Assembly: GCA_014529385.2 (NCBI GenBank) | Contig: CM043943.1 | Location: 151,249,092 to 151,313,091 of the forward strand | From: Adiantum capillus-veneris | Taxonomy: Eukaryota > Streptophyta > Polypodiopsida > Polypodiales > Pteridaceae | Direction of reading: 5' to 3' | Length of the DNA stretch: 64,000 nt | Shown here: positions 43,741 through 56,965 of the stretch, piece by piece | How positions within the stretch are numbered: position 1 is the first letter of the stretch | How the letters are laid out: each line of letters begins with the position of its first letter | Position numbers and translations under genes: made by a program | Notes under the pieces: model-generated | The model's input: only the letters and a program-made list of their open reading frames with translations | The model's database searches: none | Told to the model about the DNA's origin: nothing

Positions 43741-43818
43741 GTTAGGGAGCCTACACCACCTAACACACTTATCCACGAGACTTCCAGCACACAACGAGAG
43801 ATCTCACAGAGTCATAGA

Positions 43819-45026
43819 ATGAGTGACTCCGAGGGCTTTGTTATAGATGAGACCACTCCACAGATTCTAACTGCCCTTGAGCATCCTTGTTTAGATCTGC
43901 CAACCTCAAAGAGGCCCTTAGAGATAGTTGTTGAGCTAGAGCCATCTACGAGAGTAAATCCCCCTATGAGAGACGATGCAGAGCCGACAGCATCACTATC
44001 CCACTCTTTTAGCTTGCATAGCGATGTCATAGCCAGTGATTCACAGAGAGAGCAGGCACCACATATAGATGTTGCCCTAGTGCCATCTACCAGTGCCGAT
44101 ACACGATCAGATCACCCAATTGAGCGGAGACCAGCCACGATCTGTACTTTTCTAGATCAGGTTCCTAGAGACCACGTTATTGACACCACAGAGATAGAGG
44201 TTACACCACAGATACATGGACGTACACGTACTCGAGTGACCTCTACTGACACCGTACGTAGGGATACAATAGCGCCTGCTAGACTTGTTTGGAGACCACG
44301 TACACAGGCATCTCAGCCATGTGTAGAGCCTTCTCTAAGCAGAGGCTCTGCTACGATGAGTAGTGCCACTGAGGAGCGACACACGATAGATCAGGCATGT
44401 AGCTCTCCACGTAGAGCTTCCAGGACAACCCAACATCTTTTTGTTCCCTATGACAAGATTCATGCTAGATTTTTACCTTGTGATGACACGATCATATTTC
44501 TAAAGAGCCATATGACCGAGGACGGACTTTCACATGGTTGGATCACATCTAGACGGTCACTTGAGGCACATGATTACTTTGAGGGACAACGACATGTTTG
44601 GGTACCTAAGCCACGAGCGGTAGAACACCCAGCGCATACAAGATCATACCCTAGAGCGAGACCTCCACGAGCCAGATGTCGAGAGATGAGACTACCCCTA
44701 GAGAGGTCGGTACCTTTACAGTAGATACTATGTCCTAGCGCTAGATGCACACGTAGGCACGCTAGGAGAGCTCAGACCGACATCCCTACGAGAGCGTGAG
44801 CATTGCAGATTTGGCTACCGAAGAGCCTTCCACAAACTATTCGAGTAGAGGCTAATGCCCCCCCTACGCCCATTCCTTGTGTTGTTGAGCAGACTTTACG
44901 TATGGAGCTAGGTGTTAGCCAGCCCTTGACTATTAGAGATCCATCTAAGAGATTGCAGATCATGCTTCATGGTGAGAGCTTTCTCTTGACTCCTAGTTGC
45001 ACGAGATTTGAGATTTGTACACATTG
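43819..45026 (+). CDS. ORF2 of pol-less copy 3, longest intact version (301 aa to the first stop)
   Basis: Uninterrupted from ATG 43819 to TAG 44722-44724. The first two thirds are rich in Ser, Thr, Pro and Arg with acidic patches and look disordered. The last third is more ordered (FLPCDDTIIFLKSHM, SHGWITSRRSLEAHDYF, GQRHVWVP) and ends in a basic, Arg-rich stretch. The same phase stays largely open beyond the stop to TGA at 45024-45026, broken only by TGA 44797 (CGA in copy 1), so the ancestral protein was probably about 400 residues. It could be a nucleic-acid-binding or capsid-like protein of the element, but no motif proves this. Confidence 0.55.
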
Positions 45027-46327
45027 ATATGTGCACTAGATTTATGTGCATATACCAGAGGCACTTTTTCCCTTTTGGGTTTTTGCCCTCTGGATATCCA
45101 ACTTTTAGACCCTAGCTTAGATGTTTTATTTTATTATTCTGTTACTTTTGTTATTTTATCTTGCTACTGACATACCTCTTGGAGGTACAGTGCTTTTGTT
45201 GATCTTTTGATGCAGCACGTAGACAGACATTAGCTTGCCCATGGAGATTGGACGACCATGTAGACATGATGTATCTCCAGACACAAGGAGCTTCCATGAC
45301 ATCGACCTCTTCATCAAGCCCATACACATGTGTACTCCTTCCTATGCTATATGGTTTTGTACATTTATATTTGTTGATTATGGCTTCTTCTTGGTTTGAT
45401 TAAGTGCATTCAATTATGTTTGTTATCTGCCATCAAAGATGTATAAACTTGTCCTTTCTTTAGTTAATTGACTTAGAGTTTAGTTTTATTGATGAGCCTT
45501 GAGGTAAGGAGGCCGTGACTTTAGGTTAACTCATTTACTTGACTACTAGTCCTAGTTGGTAAAATTATTTGAGTGTTTGAAACCTTAGGAGTGTTTTAAG
45601 CATGTAGAGGCTTTCTCACCCAAACAACAAAGAAAACTAGTGCAAATACAAAGGAAATAGAAGAAAAACAAAAGTGCCACAAGTGTAAAAGCATAAGCTG
45701 GAAGACAAATCCTAGCTTGATTTGGTACTTCACGCACATGTATTGCCTATGGTACTAGAGCCCTAGAGGTTCCCAGTGTGGGTGCTTTTCTTTGAGAAGC
45801 AAAAAGCCCCAGGTATACAAATAAGTACACACGTCAAATGATTTTGCAAAATGTAAAAAATAACAAATGAAAAGCAAGAAAAATGAAATGAGAAAGACTT
45901 CCATTGAGCTTCAAGTAAAAAAAAATTCAAGCTTTTGTTTTGAGTTGTAAGAGTTAGCTAGCTAATCTATGACAGACATAATTAGGGAATCTTGCATTGG
46001 GATAAATTTACTAACTTAGTTAGTACTAGAGTAAATGTTTTAACCCTTAGTCGTAGCTACCTAATTGATAGACTCGTTCATAAGCCCAAAACTCTTGATT
46101 AATTAATTTTAGCAAGTGCAATTTATTTTTCCTTAATGGCAGTGTATCATTTCATAATTCTTTGCATTTACTCATTACTACATGTGCTTTGCCTTTTCCT
46201 TATGCCTTATCACCATATATTTGAGCTTGCTACCTCATCCACCTTTTTCTTTTTTCAAACCCATTCTTTCTCAAGCATCTACCACGACATGGCTTTGTCA
46301 GGGACAACAAAGCTTCGGAAGTGAGAG
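45027..46327 (+). other. 3' untranslated region and polypurine tract of copy 3
   Basis: Colinear with 17414-18833, with a single 120-bp subrepeat near 45726. The polypurine tract reads GGAAGTGAGAG, one change from the other copies. Confidence 0.75.
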
Positions 46328-47120
46328 TGTTGACGGGCGAGCGTCAAGGACATGCATTATGCTTCCATTAGTGTGTACACATATGTGTGTGCATATATTT
46401 TTTGTATTTATGGGCTCCACAGTGGGTTCCAAGTTTTACATTGATGATTAGATGAGCTTAGATACCTGCAACATGTTATACATTTTTTGGTCGGCCGCCC
46501 ATTTTTAAAATCCCTTGTATATAAGTCAATTCACAAGATGTGAAAGGGCATTCATAGAGAGGAGAGTGTGAGGGAGTGTGGAGAAGAAGAAGAGGAGTGG
46601 CTATGGAGCTTGGATCTTCCACATCATATGTAGTAGTCATTGGGATTAATGGAAGCTAAGTTCTCTCTACTTTCTCTTGTCTTTCAAGCTTATGTGTGTT
46701 AATGGTGTATGATTAGTGTTAATCTTCTCTTCTCTCTCAAGTTTTCCCTCTTGTTTGAGCATTCTTGCTTCACATGTGTGCTAGATTAGAGTGTGTGTGT
46801 GTACATGGGCTGCATACATTTCTGTCATTAGCCTTCTTTGTGTATGCTTAATGTGTGATTAGAGTGTGTGTGCTTGAGATTAGAGCAAAGGGATACACCA
46901 TTGTCTGCAGGATTAGAGAGTTAGAGTGTAGATTGAGAGTGTGTGTGCATAGATCTTGCTTCATCGGCTTTCCCTCTTCTCCTCTCTTGCTTTACCCTTC
47001 TTCCTATAGTCGTCATTCTGTAACATTAGGTGCATCCATGCCTCCATGCACTAATCGGGTACCGATCCACCAGATTGACAATATGTCGGTGGATTGTGCG
47101 CTGTGCTATGACCACCAATA
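46328..47120 (+). repeat. 3' LTR of pol-less copy 3
   Basis: 793 bp, TGTTGACGGG to CCACCAATA, with the terminal CA mutated to TA. It is followed by GGAAT. Confidence 0.9.
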
Positions 47121-48439
47121 GGAATTCTCCCGTTGCTACTTATACTTGCACATGGATGGTGAGTCAGAGACTTCCCAGTCAACAACTTTCGGTAGTTGTC
47201 CATTGGCGCCGGAGGAAGAGTAGAGGATGTGGAGGTGCACTTCGACCCAGAAGAAGAGCGGGTAGAGCTATTAAAGGAAACATTTGATGCGGGCTTAACT
47301 CTTGCTTCTCTTGCGGATGCAGCAATAGGGTGCAAGCAAGAAAGCCCAAGTAAGGAAGTGACTTTGCCTTTGAACTGCGCTCCCAACTTTGTTATGGCAG
47401 GCGACACCCACTATGTTCTGCTCACAGATATCATGCATGAGCTCAATATACTGGAGGACTACTGCCTAGCTACAATTGCAAATTTTTGTGAGACAGACAT
47501 GGGGTTTGTGGATGATGATGGAGTGGACCAACATCTTATTGCTGACACAGTTGTCCGCGACTCACAGTTCACTTCAGGGTGGCAACTGATCAAAGATACA
47601 TTCAATGACGTGAAGTCCGGAGAGGCCAATTTGCCAACAGATGAGCATTTTTAATAAACAACAAAACAACTCGGCTTGGAAAACATGGGTACGCCCGTGG
47701 CACCTAGAGATCAGGTAATGAATAGTCAATCTATTCACTTGTGGGGGAGGTCGATGCTGGAAATGCACGAGAATCAGACGGTAACTTTTGTCGTGCATTC
47801 AGATGGTATTGGAGATGGCCCAGTGATAAAATATCATGATCTAATTTTTTGTTTACAGGTGCAAGTGCTAGTGTATGACGATAGTTTCCTTAGAAGAGCT
47901 GGAGGCTCACGGCGAGGGCTTGTCACTGGAGTCCAAGGCAAGGATGCGGCATTATCTCACTACATCGGGCGTTTCAACCACAAAAAGGTTTGTAGAAACA
48001 ATTCAAGTACTTGGCAATTGTACTCATCTCACTTACGGCCCATAAATTCATTACAATTTTTATGTAGATCATAATATACCACAAGGAATATTGCGAGGAC
48101 AATGCAAAGTTCCAACTGTTTGCAATGAAAGTTATTACAAGATTGTGTGGTGGGCACCCCCTCCCACTAAACGTAGAAAGACTAATTATGATTGAGAAAC
48201 AGTTTTCTCTATGCGTATTTGGCATTGGGTATGGGTTCCAAGCACTCAGAGCCCCCTATTTCATGTCCCACACAGCTCACGCTCTGGCTACAGGGGTTGA
48301 AGATCCGGAGAGCTTAGATCCATACAACAAGCGGCTATTTTTTAGGAAAGAAGACGCCCGATGCCCATGGGGATGCTGCCATCAAAACAGAGGAACGAGC
48401 TCGTCTACAGAGCTTGCACATCAAAGAGGTACAAAGTGA
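47121..48439 (+). pseudogene. copy B of the unrecognised plus-strand gene
   Basis: Near-identical to 26310-27637 at an offset of 20,802 bp, with the same exon layout (donor at 47715; last exon to TGA 48437-48439). It differs by TAA at 47652-47654, where copy A has GAA, and by a changed acceptor (TTTACAG then GTGCAAGTG). Both changes suggest it is not functional. It begins directly after the LTR, and the 5' exon seen at 11605 is not present here. Confidence 0.55.
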
Positions 48440-48553
48440 AGAAGAAGGAGGTGCATCGAAGAGGATAAAAACGACGGGCTCAAGTCCATCTTCTCCCGCT
48501 CCTCACTCATGACCGTCGCCACCTTGCATGGCGCTCCCCGCATTTGAAGCTCT

Positions 48554-50254
48554 TCAAGCCATCCCTTTCTTCTCTTTGCCGATGTGTTGTAAAGACCGTG
48601 TAATTTCTAAACTCTTAAGAAGTTCCTTCTGTCTTGCTCTATGAATTAGTCGTCTATAAGTCCATTGGTGTAACTCTAATAGGCTATTGGCCTTATCCTT
48701 TCCTCCCCCATGTCTAGTGTGCTTAAAATAACATGTTCTTGCCATATAGTGGGATTTTTCCATGCCTTGTGTGGACCATATTGATAGTGAGCCGTATGTC
48801 TTGATAAAATATGGACCATGGTTGAACAGTATGTGCTGCATTGAAATAAAACAGAATGGCCAGTAGAGTATAATTTAAAATTTTGTTTTGTATACGTAGA
48901 ATTCTAACCCACCATGTAATGTGTGATAGGTTGCCCACCCCACCCTGTAAGGTAATCCTTTTTCCAATCCAGCAAGGCTGCTTGAAATGATGTGAGCTTA
49001 CTTTTTACCCAAGAATGCTGCTCAACGTAGTGGAAAATTTTATCTAGTGATTTCCACACGTTCGCCTTGTGATTCTGGATTACCCCACCAAGAGGTTGTT
49101 GTGGTCGTTAAACTGTACCTCTCTGCCGCCCTTGCCTAAGAACATTGCTTCACTATGGAATGGTGACCCAAGTTTCTCAAACACCTCATTGTTTACGTGC
49201 CGACGAGCAGCCTTTGAATGTGATGGCTTTGGAAACAATGATTTCTCCGTAGTTTATTTTGAGACTTTTTAGCTAATGCTTTGAAGAGTGCCCTGTATCC
49301 CATCTGCGAGATGCCACTCTCATCAAGTATTGCTTGCACTTCCATTGGTTCCAACTGATTCTCATTCATGAAGGAGGTAAGGAGCCTCCCTTTCAACTTA
49401 CGAAATTTTTTCTGAGTTATCATCTCTTCAACTACTTCTTTTGGAACTAGACGGCTGTAATGCACTCTGGCATTGAAGCCTGCACCGTTCGAGTTTGGAT
49501 GCAGTAAAGACCTGCCAAAAAAGCACCATGCGTTATGATCATGTATAGGAAAGTGTATCCATTTCTTAGTGAAGCACATCGAAGATACAAAAGCAAAAAA
49601 AAACTTCGAGTTACCTTAAAGCTCGTATTCGTTTTTTCAGGCCACCACTACCAATCTTCATGTTCTCAATGTTGCACAGATCTTGTTTTCTTTTCCGACT
49701 ACCAAGCACGGTGTCTTTCTCTCGCAAACTTGTGATCTTCTTCTCAGGGCCTTGGATTGTCTCTTTGTTTAATGGAATATTTTGAGAGCATGCTTCATTA
49801 AGTTTCTTCAATTGATGTTCTCCATCGCCAGGAAGTTTCTTTGCCTTTCCGCATTCAATCCTCTCATTTCCAAATGTTCGGTGTATCCCAATAGCCCATC
49901 CTTGCCATCGCCTGTGAAATGTAAGAGGTTAGTGATATTAGCAAAGGGAGGTGGCGCATTTGTCATAGGATCCTTTGGATAAATAGACCCATCATTCCAC
50001 AAATCCAAATGATGTTCCTTGTTTGTCCTTCTAAGTTCTATCTCCCGTTGAGATAAGAAAGACTCCCTCCTACGTTTCTGCAACGGTGTGTACTCTTGCA
50101 ATACATCAACATGAAGATGATGTGTGTTCTTTCTTTGGGTAAGTGTTAAAGATGAAGGGGCTGAGGATTGCAAATTCAAATTGGTGTTTTCATCAGGAAA
50201 AGAAGCGTTCTCCATTCCTAGAGTTAGAGAAAATGATGGAGACTCGAAACTCAT
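48554..50254 (-). CDS. copy B of the convergent minus-strand gene
   Basis: The same series of open segments as 27678-29452: 50254-49808 from ATG (MSFESPSFSLTLG), 49811-49611, 49579-49193 and 48938-48554, ending with KHTRHGGGKDKAN and ELHQWTYRRL. Substitutions relative to copy A are few and mostly conservative in the second and third segments. In the last segment the frame is shifted earlier than in A. Function unknown. Confidence 0.45.
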
Positions 50255-50539
50255 GAAATATATCAGGTTTTGGGAGGGAAGACCATATTCTCAAATTTAG
50301 AGTTGATAGAGTTCGTGCGGCTTATGTTTCTGGAGGGAACGCTTGTAAGTTGGCATTTCAAATCATTAGTCATACGGTTAGTTGGATTCCTGACAAGAAA
50401 ACGAAGGATAAGAACGATAAGGACGGCGGCTACCTACCAAAGAATGTCATTTTGGCTTTTTGTTGCGCAAAAAAGTATCACATAAAATGCACAATTTAAC
50501 ATTTTTATTTTCTCTCTCTCTAAGCCGATGTGGCACTTC

Positions 50540-51281
50540 TTACAGGGCCCAAAAGTGAGTCCAACTTTCTCCTAATGGACTCATTACGTTCTCCTTCTTT
50601 GGATTCCTCCTGTGGTATGGGAGAGAGTCTTCTTTTGGGGGTCTCACCAAGAGGCCTCCTAAGCTCTCTCTCCTCTTTGAGAGGAAAGGAAATCCCTTAA
50701 GCATGAAGTTGTTGAGTAACTTCGGCTTGCAAAGAGGGGTTGCCCATAGCTTTTTGCAACTTAGTAGCAAGATAATTAACAAACATGGGGGCATCATCAT
50801 TAACACCTTCATGTGCAAAATCAAAGTTATCAATGTTCATTCTACTCTCTTGGTTATTGTCAGCCATGTTAATTAAACTTATATGTTTACTTAAGGTATG
50901 GTTGGGCAATTCAAAACCTTAGTTGCTACTCCTCTTAGCCTTTGAAAATAGGCACTTAAGTATCTACACCCACGCCTCGAATTGGTTAATTATAGAGAGT
51001 AGTGGAGTGAGTCTAACATAGAGAAGTTGCCGAGGGATAGCTCCTTTCGGAATTCTTATGGCTCAATAATGGTAAAGTTGTAGGCAAGTTTAAAAGGACT
51101 CCATTATTAAGACCAAAGCTCCCGAGGTGTGCACCATATTCCACATAGTGGGCTGAACAAGACCAATAATAGATCCCGGTCCCACTTAACCTAATATACC
51201 TAACAAAATCAACCATTTATAGGCTACTTAAGGACCTCTCTTCTTAAGCAAGAAAAGAGAAACCAAATGCTCCGATACCAA
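50540..51281 (-). pseudogene. copy B of the truncated gypsy gag start and primer-binding site
   Basis: The frame 50909-50697 preserves the probable gag start (MADNNQESRMNIDNFDF, VNYLATKLQKAMGNP). The primer-binding site is the complement of 51269-51280 (TGGTATCGGAGC). It is cut at the same place as copy A near 50540. Confidence 0.6.
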
Positions 51282-53116
51282 TGTAATGGAAATGGCCTAT
51301 GAACTTTAAGAGTAGCGGAATTAGGAAATTAGGTGAAGCATTATTGAGAGATGTGACTTTGTGAGCATAGCGGGTGAACTTAATTGATGGTAGAAACATA
51401 AACATGGTACTTAGTTAACTTGGCATGAACAATACTTTTGCAAGAGAGAGAGAGTTTACAGAATGTGACAATAGTTGAGGACCGGATTCATATGGAGCCG
51501 GTCCCCCCTCCAATAGGCATTTATATTATAGTTTCTCCCTTCAAGAGAGACTTGGTACAATACAATCTTTGTGTTCCTTGTGATCTACATGATGCAATGA
51601 AGATGGAAAGCTTCATGCATCACAAGCATAACATAAACTTATAGAAAGCATTAACTATCCAAGCCTCAGTCCCAAGGCCTCAAACACCTTCGAAGGTGGA
51701 GAGAGCTAGCGGGGAATGAGGATAGCGAAGAGGAAGAAGAAACATTCCATAGGAGAAAGAAATAGTTCCTCACTTATCATTACACTTGTTGCTAGCATAC
51801 ATAATAGCATAGTAATGGAGATGGAGAAGATGGTAAGCTTAAGCATTGAAGCATGGCTCTTGGTTGGATTTGCATTCCATAGCCAAGAGTGTTGATGTAG
51901 ACTCTCACTTCTTACAAGCTTGGAGAAGAAGGTTGTGTTCCTCAACTTTCACCAAGTGAGAATACCCTTGCAAATGAGTGTGTGTGTGTGTAGTATATCC
52001 CCCTTGCACCCCCCTTCCTTTCTTTGGGCGAAATTTCTACATGTTGCAAGCTAATTGGACCACTCTCCCGCTAGCCAATCACATGCAGCATGCAGTCAAG
52101 CACATGGGTAGTCTTTTGACAAGTGTCCTCCTTACCCCTTAGAGAGAGAGAGCTTGAAAATATATAGATATTTTTTGGATGAAAGTAGAAGCTCATTGGA
52201 CCCCTCTTTAGCCCAACCAATAGCATTCAAGCACTCCATGTGGTTAAGCTTAGTGAGAGTCTGACATGTGTCCCATGTGCCCTTTTAGAAAAGGGGTGCC
52301 CCTTGGGTGAGTGGAAGGTTAGGTCAAAGATTCCTCTAACTTTAGGACTTTTATGCATAGGAATCTTCTCAAGCAACTTTCTCATTAAGTGTGTAGGTCT
52401 CTTTTTGACTCAATCATCTTACCCCCCATGCATAGGAAGCTTCTCAAGAAACTTCTTCATTAAATGTGACAAGTACCTCAAGTAACTTAGTCATCAAGCA
52501 TGACTAGCACCTTAGGTGGAGTTCCCACCTCAAGCACAGCCCTAGCTTGCTTTAGGTCGGGTTCCCATCTGAAGCTCAGCCCTAGCTTGCTTAAGGTCAA
52601 AGGACTTTTAATAGTAACCATTGGAGGTCTTTAATGAAGCTAACCCTAAGGTCTTTTAAGCTTCATTAGTTAACCTTGCTCTTTGACAGACTATCTCTCG
52701 TTTGGGCCCCTTTACCATTGGCCCCGTGTTGAGATAGATCCGTAAGCACATGTCTATATTCTAGGGCTCGCCCCCCCCTTCCTAGGGATGTGGGAAGACT
52801 TTTTAGTCTTCCCATGACCATCCAATCTTTCCCCTACTTTGGCCATTGGACAATTGAGTTAAATTTAGGAACTTTAGCCTATAGAAGTTTTAATGGAGCT
52901 GAACCTCGGGTCTTTTAAGCCCCATTGAAGCACAGTGCTCTTTTGCAGGCCGTCCCCCTTTGGATCCCTATTTTCTCTCCTTTGGATCCTTGCAGAGACC
53001 GGTCTGGAAGCCTTACCAATATTCTAGCTTTTACTCCCTTGGTATGTTCCCATATTAAATGATGAGTTTAACATGAGAAAATAATTTGGGAGAATTAGAT
53101 ATTAGTTTTTATGACA
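51282..53116 (-). repeat. chromovirus 5' LTR, copy B
   Basis: TGTAATGG to TTTTTATGACA on the plus strand, 1,835 bp. Colinear with 30479-32431 except for a deletion of about 115 bp near 52764 (ATATTCTA joined to GGGCTCGCC). Confidence 0.85.
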
Positions 53117-53920
53117 TGTGCATAGCTAGCAGTTGATCACTATTGTTCCTCACACAAACATCTTTTGATTGGCTATTTCATTGTATGCAAGATTGAAGGA
53201 GCATGAAAAATGACTACAGACGCATGATTGATGCCCTTAGTAGCAAGGAAGGGTATAACAAAAAGAAAAGGATCTTGTGGATAAAAATATCTCAAGCTTA
53301 AAGTAAGATAGCCATGGCATCATTTCTTGTCACAATCTGTAGGGAGAACTTATGCACAAAAAGAATGCATGTGGAGAAAGGTTAGGGTGGATTTAGATTT
53401 CTCTTAGGTACCTCCACACATTGTCCACACCAGCAATAAGGAAAAAGAAAAACATCATTGTTTGACAATGAATTGAAAATAGTTGGGTGGCTACATCTTG
53501 CACCTTTCTTACATGACGTCAAGAGAACAATGCTTTGCTTGCACTTGGCGCTGGGAAAGTACACGGAAGCTCTTCATGCTTAGAGGTTGAGGCCGCCTGA
53601 GTTATGGTGGGTCTAGATTTGAGTATATCTTTTTCTACATGAACCATGTCATGCCACATGGACCTCATAAGGTCTCTTCCGTGCACTCTGAACGCTCCTC
53701 TTAAAACGTACTCCATACTATCACATTGTTGTGCCGCTCAACACTTAATTATGTGAGGCAACCCTCTCGAACGTGGTATTAGAGATGTTTACAATGGCAA
53801 TAGAGCTTGTTCTTTCCGTGGTATTAGAGATATTTACAATGAAAATAGAGCTTGTTCTTTGTGTGTTCATACCAAAAGGACAAACAAAACAATGATCCAA
53901 CTTGTGTCTCTATGTCTCCA
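53117..53920. repeat. copy B right flank
   Basis: Matches 32432-33234, including the Cys-rich frame (53564-53382 on the minus strand), the related frame 53716-53519 and the 45-bp tandem repeat. Similarity ends after CTATGTCTCCA at 53920. Confidence 0.85.
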
Positions 53921-54149
53921 ACATCGTGAAATTTTGAGAAGAGTGCAAGTATGTACCAATGATTTATAAAGAAAAAGAAACAAAGAGGAGAATCAACAAT
54001 GATGCTGCATCGACACTGAAAGAAAAAAAAAGGGGGGAGGGGGGGATGGTGGTGCATGTGGGAGGAGGCGAAGCAAGGTGCGGGAGTGTGGGAGGAGGGG
54101 GATCAAGCAACGAGAAGTTTTTTTAAAAAGATTAAGTGCCTTGGGAGAG

Positions 54150-54310
54150 CAACGGGTTCACGAGAGTCACTTAGTGTAGGTCATTGGTGTGAGTCGACCT
54201 CTGAAGGGAGTGGGTTTGAATCTCAGCTAGGGCATTTTGGTCGTTGCACCAAATGGAAAATCAAGGAGAGAGGTTTCATTGAGCTGAAGGAATCCAGGGA
54301 GTAAATGAAT
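54150..54310 (+). repeat. possible tRNA-derived SINE
   Basis: GGTTTGAATCT at 54213-54223 is one base from the RNA polymerase III B-box consensus. About 40 bp upstream TAGTGTAGGTCATTGG could be a decayed A box. There is no folded tRNA here, and the element ends are not defined. Confidence 0.3.
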
Positions 54311-54599
54311 ATAATAGGAGAGTAGCTAGTGTGTTTAAGTTATTATACCATATGGCGAGTCAAGTAGAACCCCCTAACTGATTTTAAATTAGTGAATCTA
54401 CTAAAACAATATGGCGCTTGGGTCTCCCATGCCATGTGTCCAATTCTGCGAACAGAAGGCGTAGGACAAAAAAAAAAGACCTGGCGACGCTCTGCGCTGG
54501 TGCAGGCGGCTCTGCCTTGCTTTATTGTACATTCAAAGTACATTACCTATGACGGCCAAAATTTGAAAGCTCACATTGCCAGTGCTCTGTGAAGTACAA

Positions 54600-55123
<524 letters not shown>

Positions 55124-55249
55124 CGTCATGCTCCCACAGTCTAGCAAAACGCTCTCTCTCTCTTTCTCCCTCTTGCTCGGGGGGGGGGAGGGGCGAGGGG
55201 AGTGATGGGGGAGGAAGCTTCGGTTTTTTTGTGGCAACGGATGAAAAAT

Positions 55250-55600
55250 GTTAGTGATGAAACCTGCAAGTGAGGCAAGATGAGTAGGTGAGAAGATGGG
55301 TGGGGGGAATAATGGAAAGGGCAAAAGAAAATGACCAGTTATTGTGGCTACGGATCGGTTAAAAGCAAGGACTGGTGGGGCCCAAAGCTTTGCTCGATAA
55401 AAACTTTTTTAAAAAAACCTGGCAAATAGTAGAGGTAAATTGACTATATTTGTAGATTTTTTCACCTTCAAATTTTAAATGTAGAGGTAAATCTCAAAAT
55501 TTGTAGGTGCACTAAACCTAGGTTTTTCTCCAGCACTGGGTGGATTCTTTCAAGAGTTTGTTTCAGACATGGTTGAACGGGGGGGAGGCTCCAGGAGTGA
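55250..55600. other. no gene seen
   Basis: AT-rich spacer after the (CT)n tract, with short A/T homopolymers and no credible coding frame. Confidence 0.4.
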
Positions 55601-55979
55601 TGGGAAAATTGTGAATATTTTTCCAAGTGTAAAAATCTTATTCTTGATGCCTTTGAGGAAAATTTGTTACCTGATGAACGGGGATGGCAATGGGCATGGG
55701 AAGTGATCGAAAAAAACTACACTGTTTGGGGGTCATATGTAGATGAAGAGTTGGACACAATTTACATCAAGTTGCTTGATCCCTATTTCTTTTCCAACAT
55801 TAGGCTCATGCTCTTAAAGCAAGAGCTTGGGTTGATTCGTCATTACAAGATTTACTTGAGCTAGGTTCAAAAAATAGATTTAATAGAAGTTTGTAGAGCT
55901 CCAGCTCAATATCTTGATCCTGTTGAAATAGCACGACTAAGAGTGTTATGCAGATATGTTCCTGAGCCTTTTGGTCAAT
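55601..55979 (+). pseudogene. unrecognised exon-like fragment
   Basis: An open frame begins before the ATG at 55664 and ends at TAG 55862-55864. Upstream residues (LILDAFEENLLPDE) join smoothly to WQWAWEVIEKNYTVW, YVDEELDTIYIKLLDPYFF and LIRHYKIYLS. After the TAG the same phase continues for about 35 codons (IDLIEVCRAPAQYLDPVEIARL, then PEPFGQ) to TAA at about 55980. It looks like a decayed or spliced piece of a real protein, but I do not recognise the family. Confidence 0.35.
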
Positions 55980-56029
55980 AATGTAAACTGTTTTTTTGTT
56001 TTAAATATGTCTCTTTAGTCATGTGCTTT

Positions 56030-56035
<6 letters not shown>

Positions 56036-56092
<57 letters not shown>

Positions 56093-56107
56093 TGTGTGTG
56101 TGTGTGT
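56036..56107. repeat. (CT)27 followed by (TG)n
   Basis: A compound microsatellite, 54 bp of CT and then about 18 bp of TG. Confidence 0.95.
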
Positions 56108-56590
56108 GCGCGTGCATAAAAGGGGTTAAATGTAACATGAGTAGTCTAAAGGGGCCAAAGACAGAAAGTGTCGATCGTGTGTGTGTCCTGGAGAGATGTA
56201 TAAAGATGCACACACACACAAACACATACAGAGTGAGGTGGTAAGAGCGAGCGAGGCCCGCCGGTAGGCGGGGCGACGAGCTAGTAGGTAACTAATGGGA
56301 AAGATTCTGTCTCATTCTCTAAGGACTATGGTAAATGCTATCTCCTTATGCTTTCTCACCTCCTAAGTAAAAATTAGACAAGGCTGATTGGTTTGCCCTC
56401 CTCAACAAACAATGGGGTAAACAATGGCAGGAGGTTCAATGGGTGGTGGAAACAAAAACCGTATGAAACCCACGATGGCCTCAATTGATGAAGATCTTTC
56501 TGTTATGGGGGGCCTTGTCGACAGGTGCCAAGATCCAAGCTTGAGGTATCGGCTCCGATAGGTGCTCGGGTTGCAAAACAGCTAGTGAGG

Positions 56591-56591
<1 letters not shown>

Positions 56592-56623
<32 letters not shown>
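56592..56623. repeat. C32 homopolymer
   Basis: 32 consecutive C residues. A tract this long is prone to slippage and sequencing or assembly error, so the exact length is uncertain. Confidence 0.8.
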
Positions 56624-56759
56624 ACCTATTCAAGGAGTGCTCATGGATTAGAGTCCTGATAGGTAAGATCTGCAAATGGATCCAAAGAACTTAGAAGATA
56701 GGGTTCTCCAAGAATGATTTGTTTCTAGGAGGGAAAGGATGAAAAGACAAGAATTTCGA

Positions 56760-56965
56760 ATATGTACTCAAATTGTTAAATTTTGCTTCTTTTACCATGT
56801 TTGGAAGGCCAAGAACTACAGAGTGTTCGCTAAGGACCTCTCTACAGCTAACTTCTAAGAGATTATCCAAGACAGCGGGGAAACGATTGTTGTGATTGGA
56901 AAAAGCAAGAATTTGGATGAGTGGAATAAGGTAGCTCTTGCCGTCATGTCCAATTGTAGTGAGTA
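56760..56965 (+). pseudogene. possible 3' tail of a LINE ORF2
   Basis: The plus-strand frame near 56777-56965 reads FCFFYHVWKAKNYRVF and, after a TAA, EIIQDSGETIVV and LDEWNKVALAVMSN to a stop. The W-K-A-[RK]-N-x-R-x-F pattern is typical of the zinc-binding region at the end of plant L1-type LINE ORF2. It is only a short match; no RT is present and no poly-A tail is obvious. Confidence 0.25.

Larger units (their letters stand above)
40907..47120 (+). mobile_element. pol-less element, copy 3, 5'-truncated
   Basis: It begins inside the leader (ACAAAAAACGCTCC, equivalent to about 13915 in copy 1) and runs through ORF1, ORF2 and the 3' region to a 793-bp LTR at 46328-47120, followed by GGAAT as in the first array. 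It carries its own 602-bp internal tandem duplication in ORF1. The shared right-hand junction shows that this copy is part of the large segmental duplication rather than an independent insertion. Confidence 0.9.

Noticed and set aside
54150-54240. functional tRNA gene
   Set aside because: A B-box-like GGTTTGAATCT is present, but no acceptor stem or anticodon arm can be folded around it. At most it is a decayed SINE.
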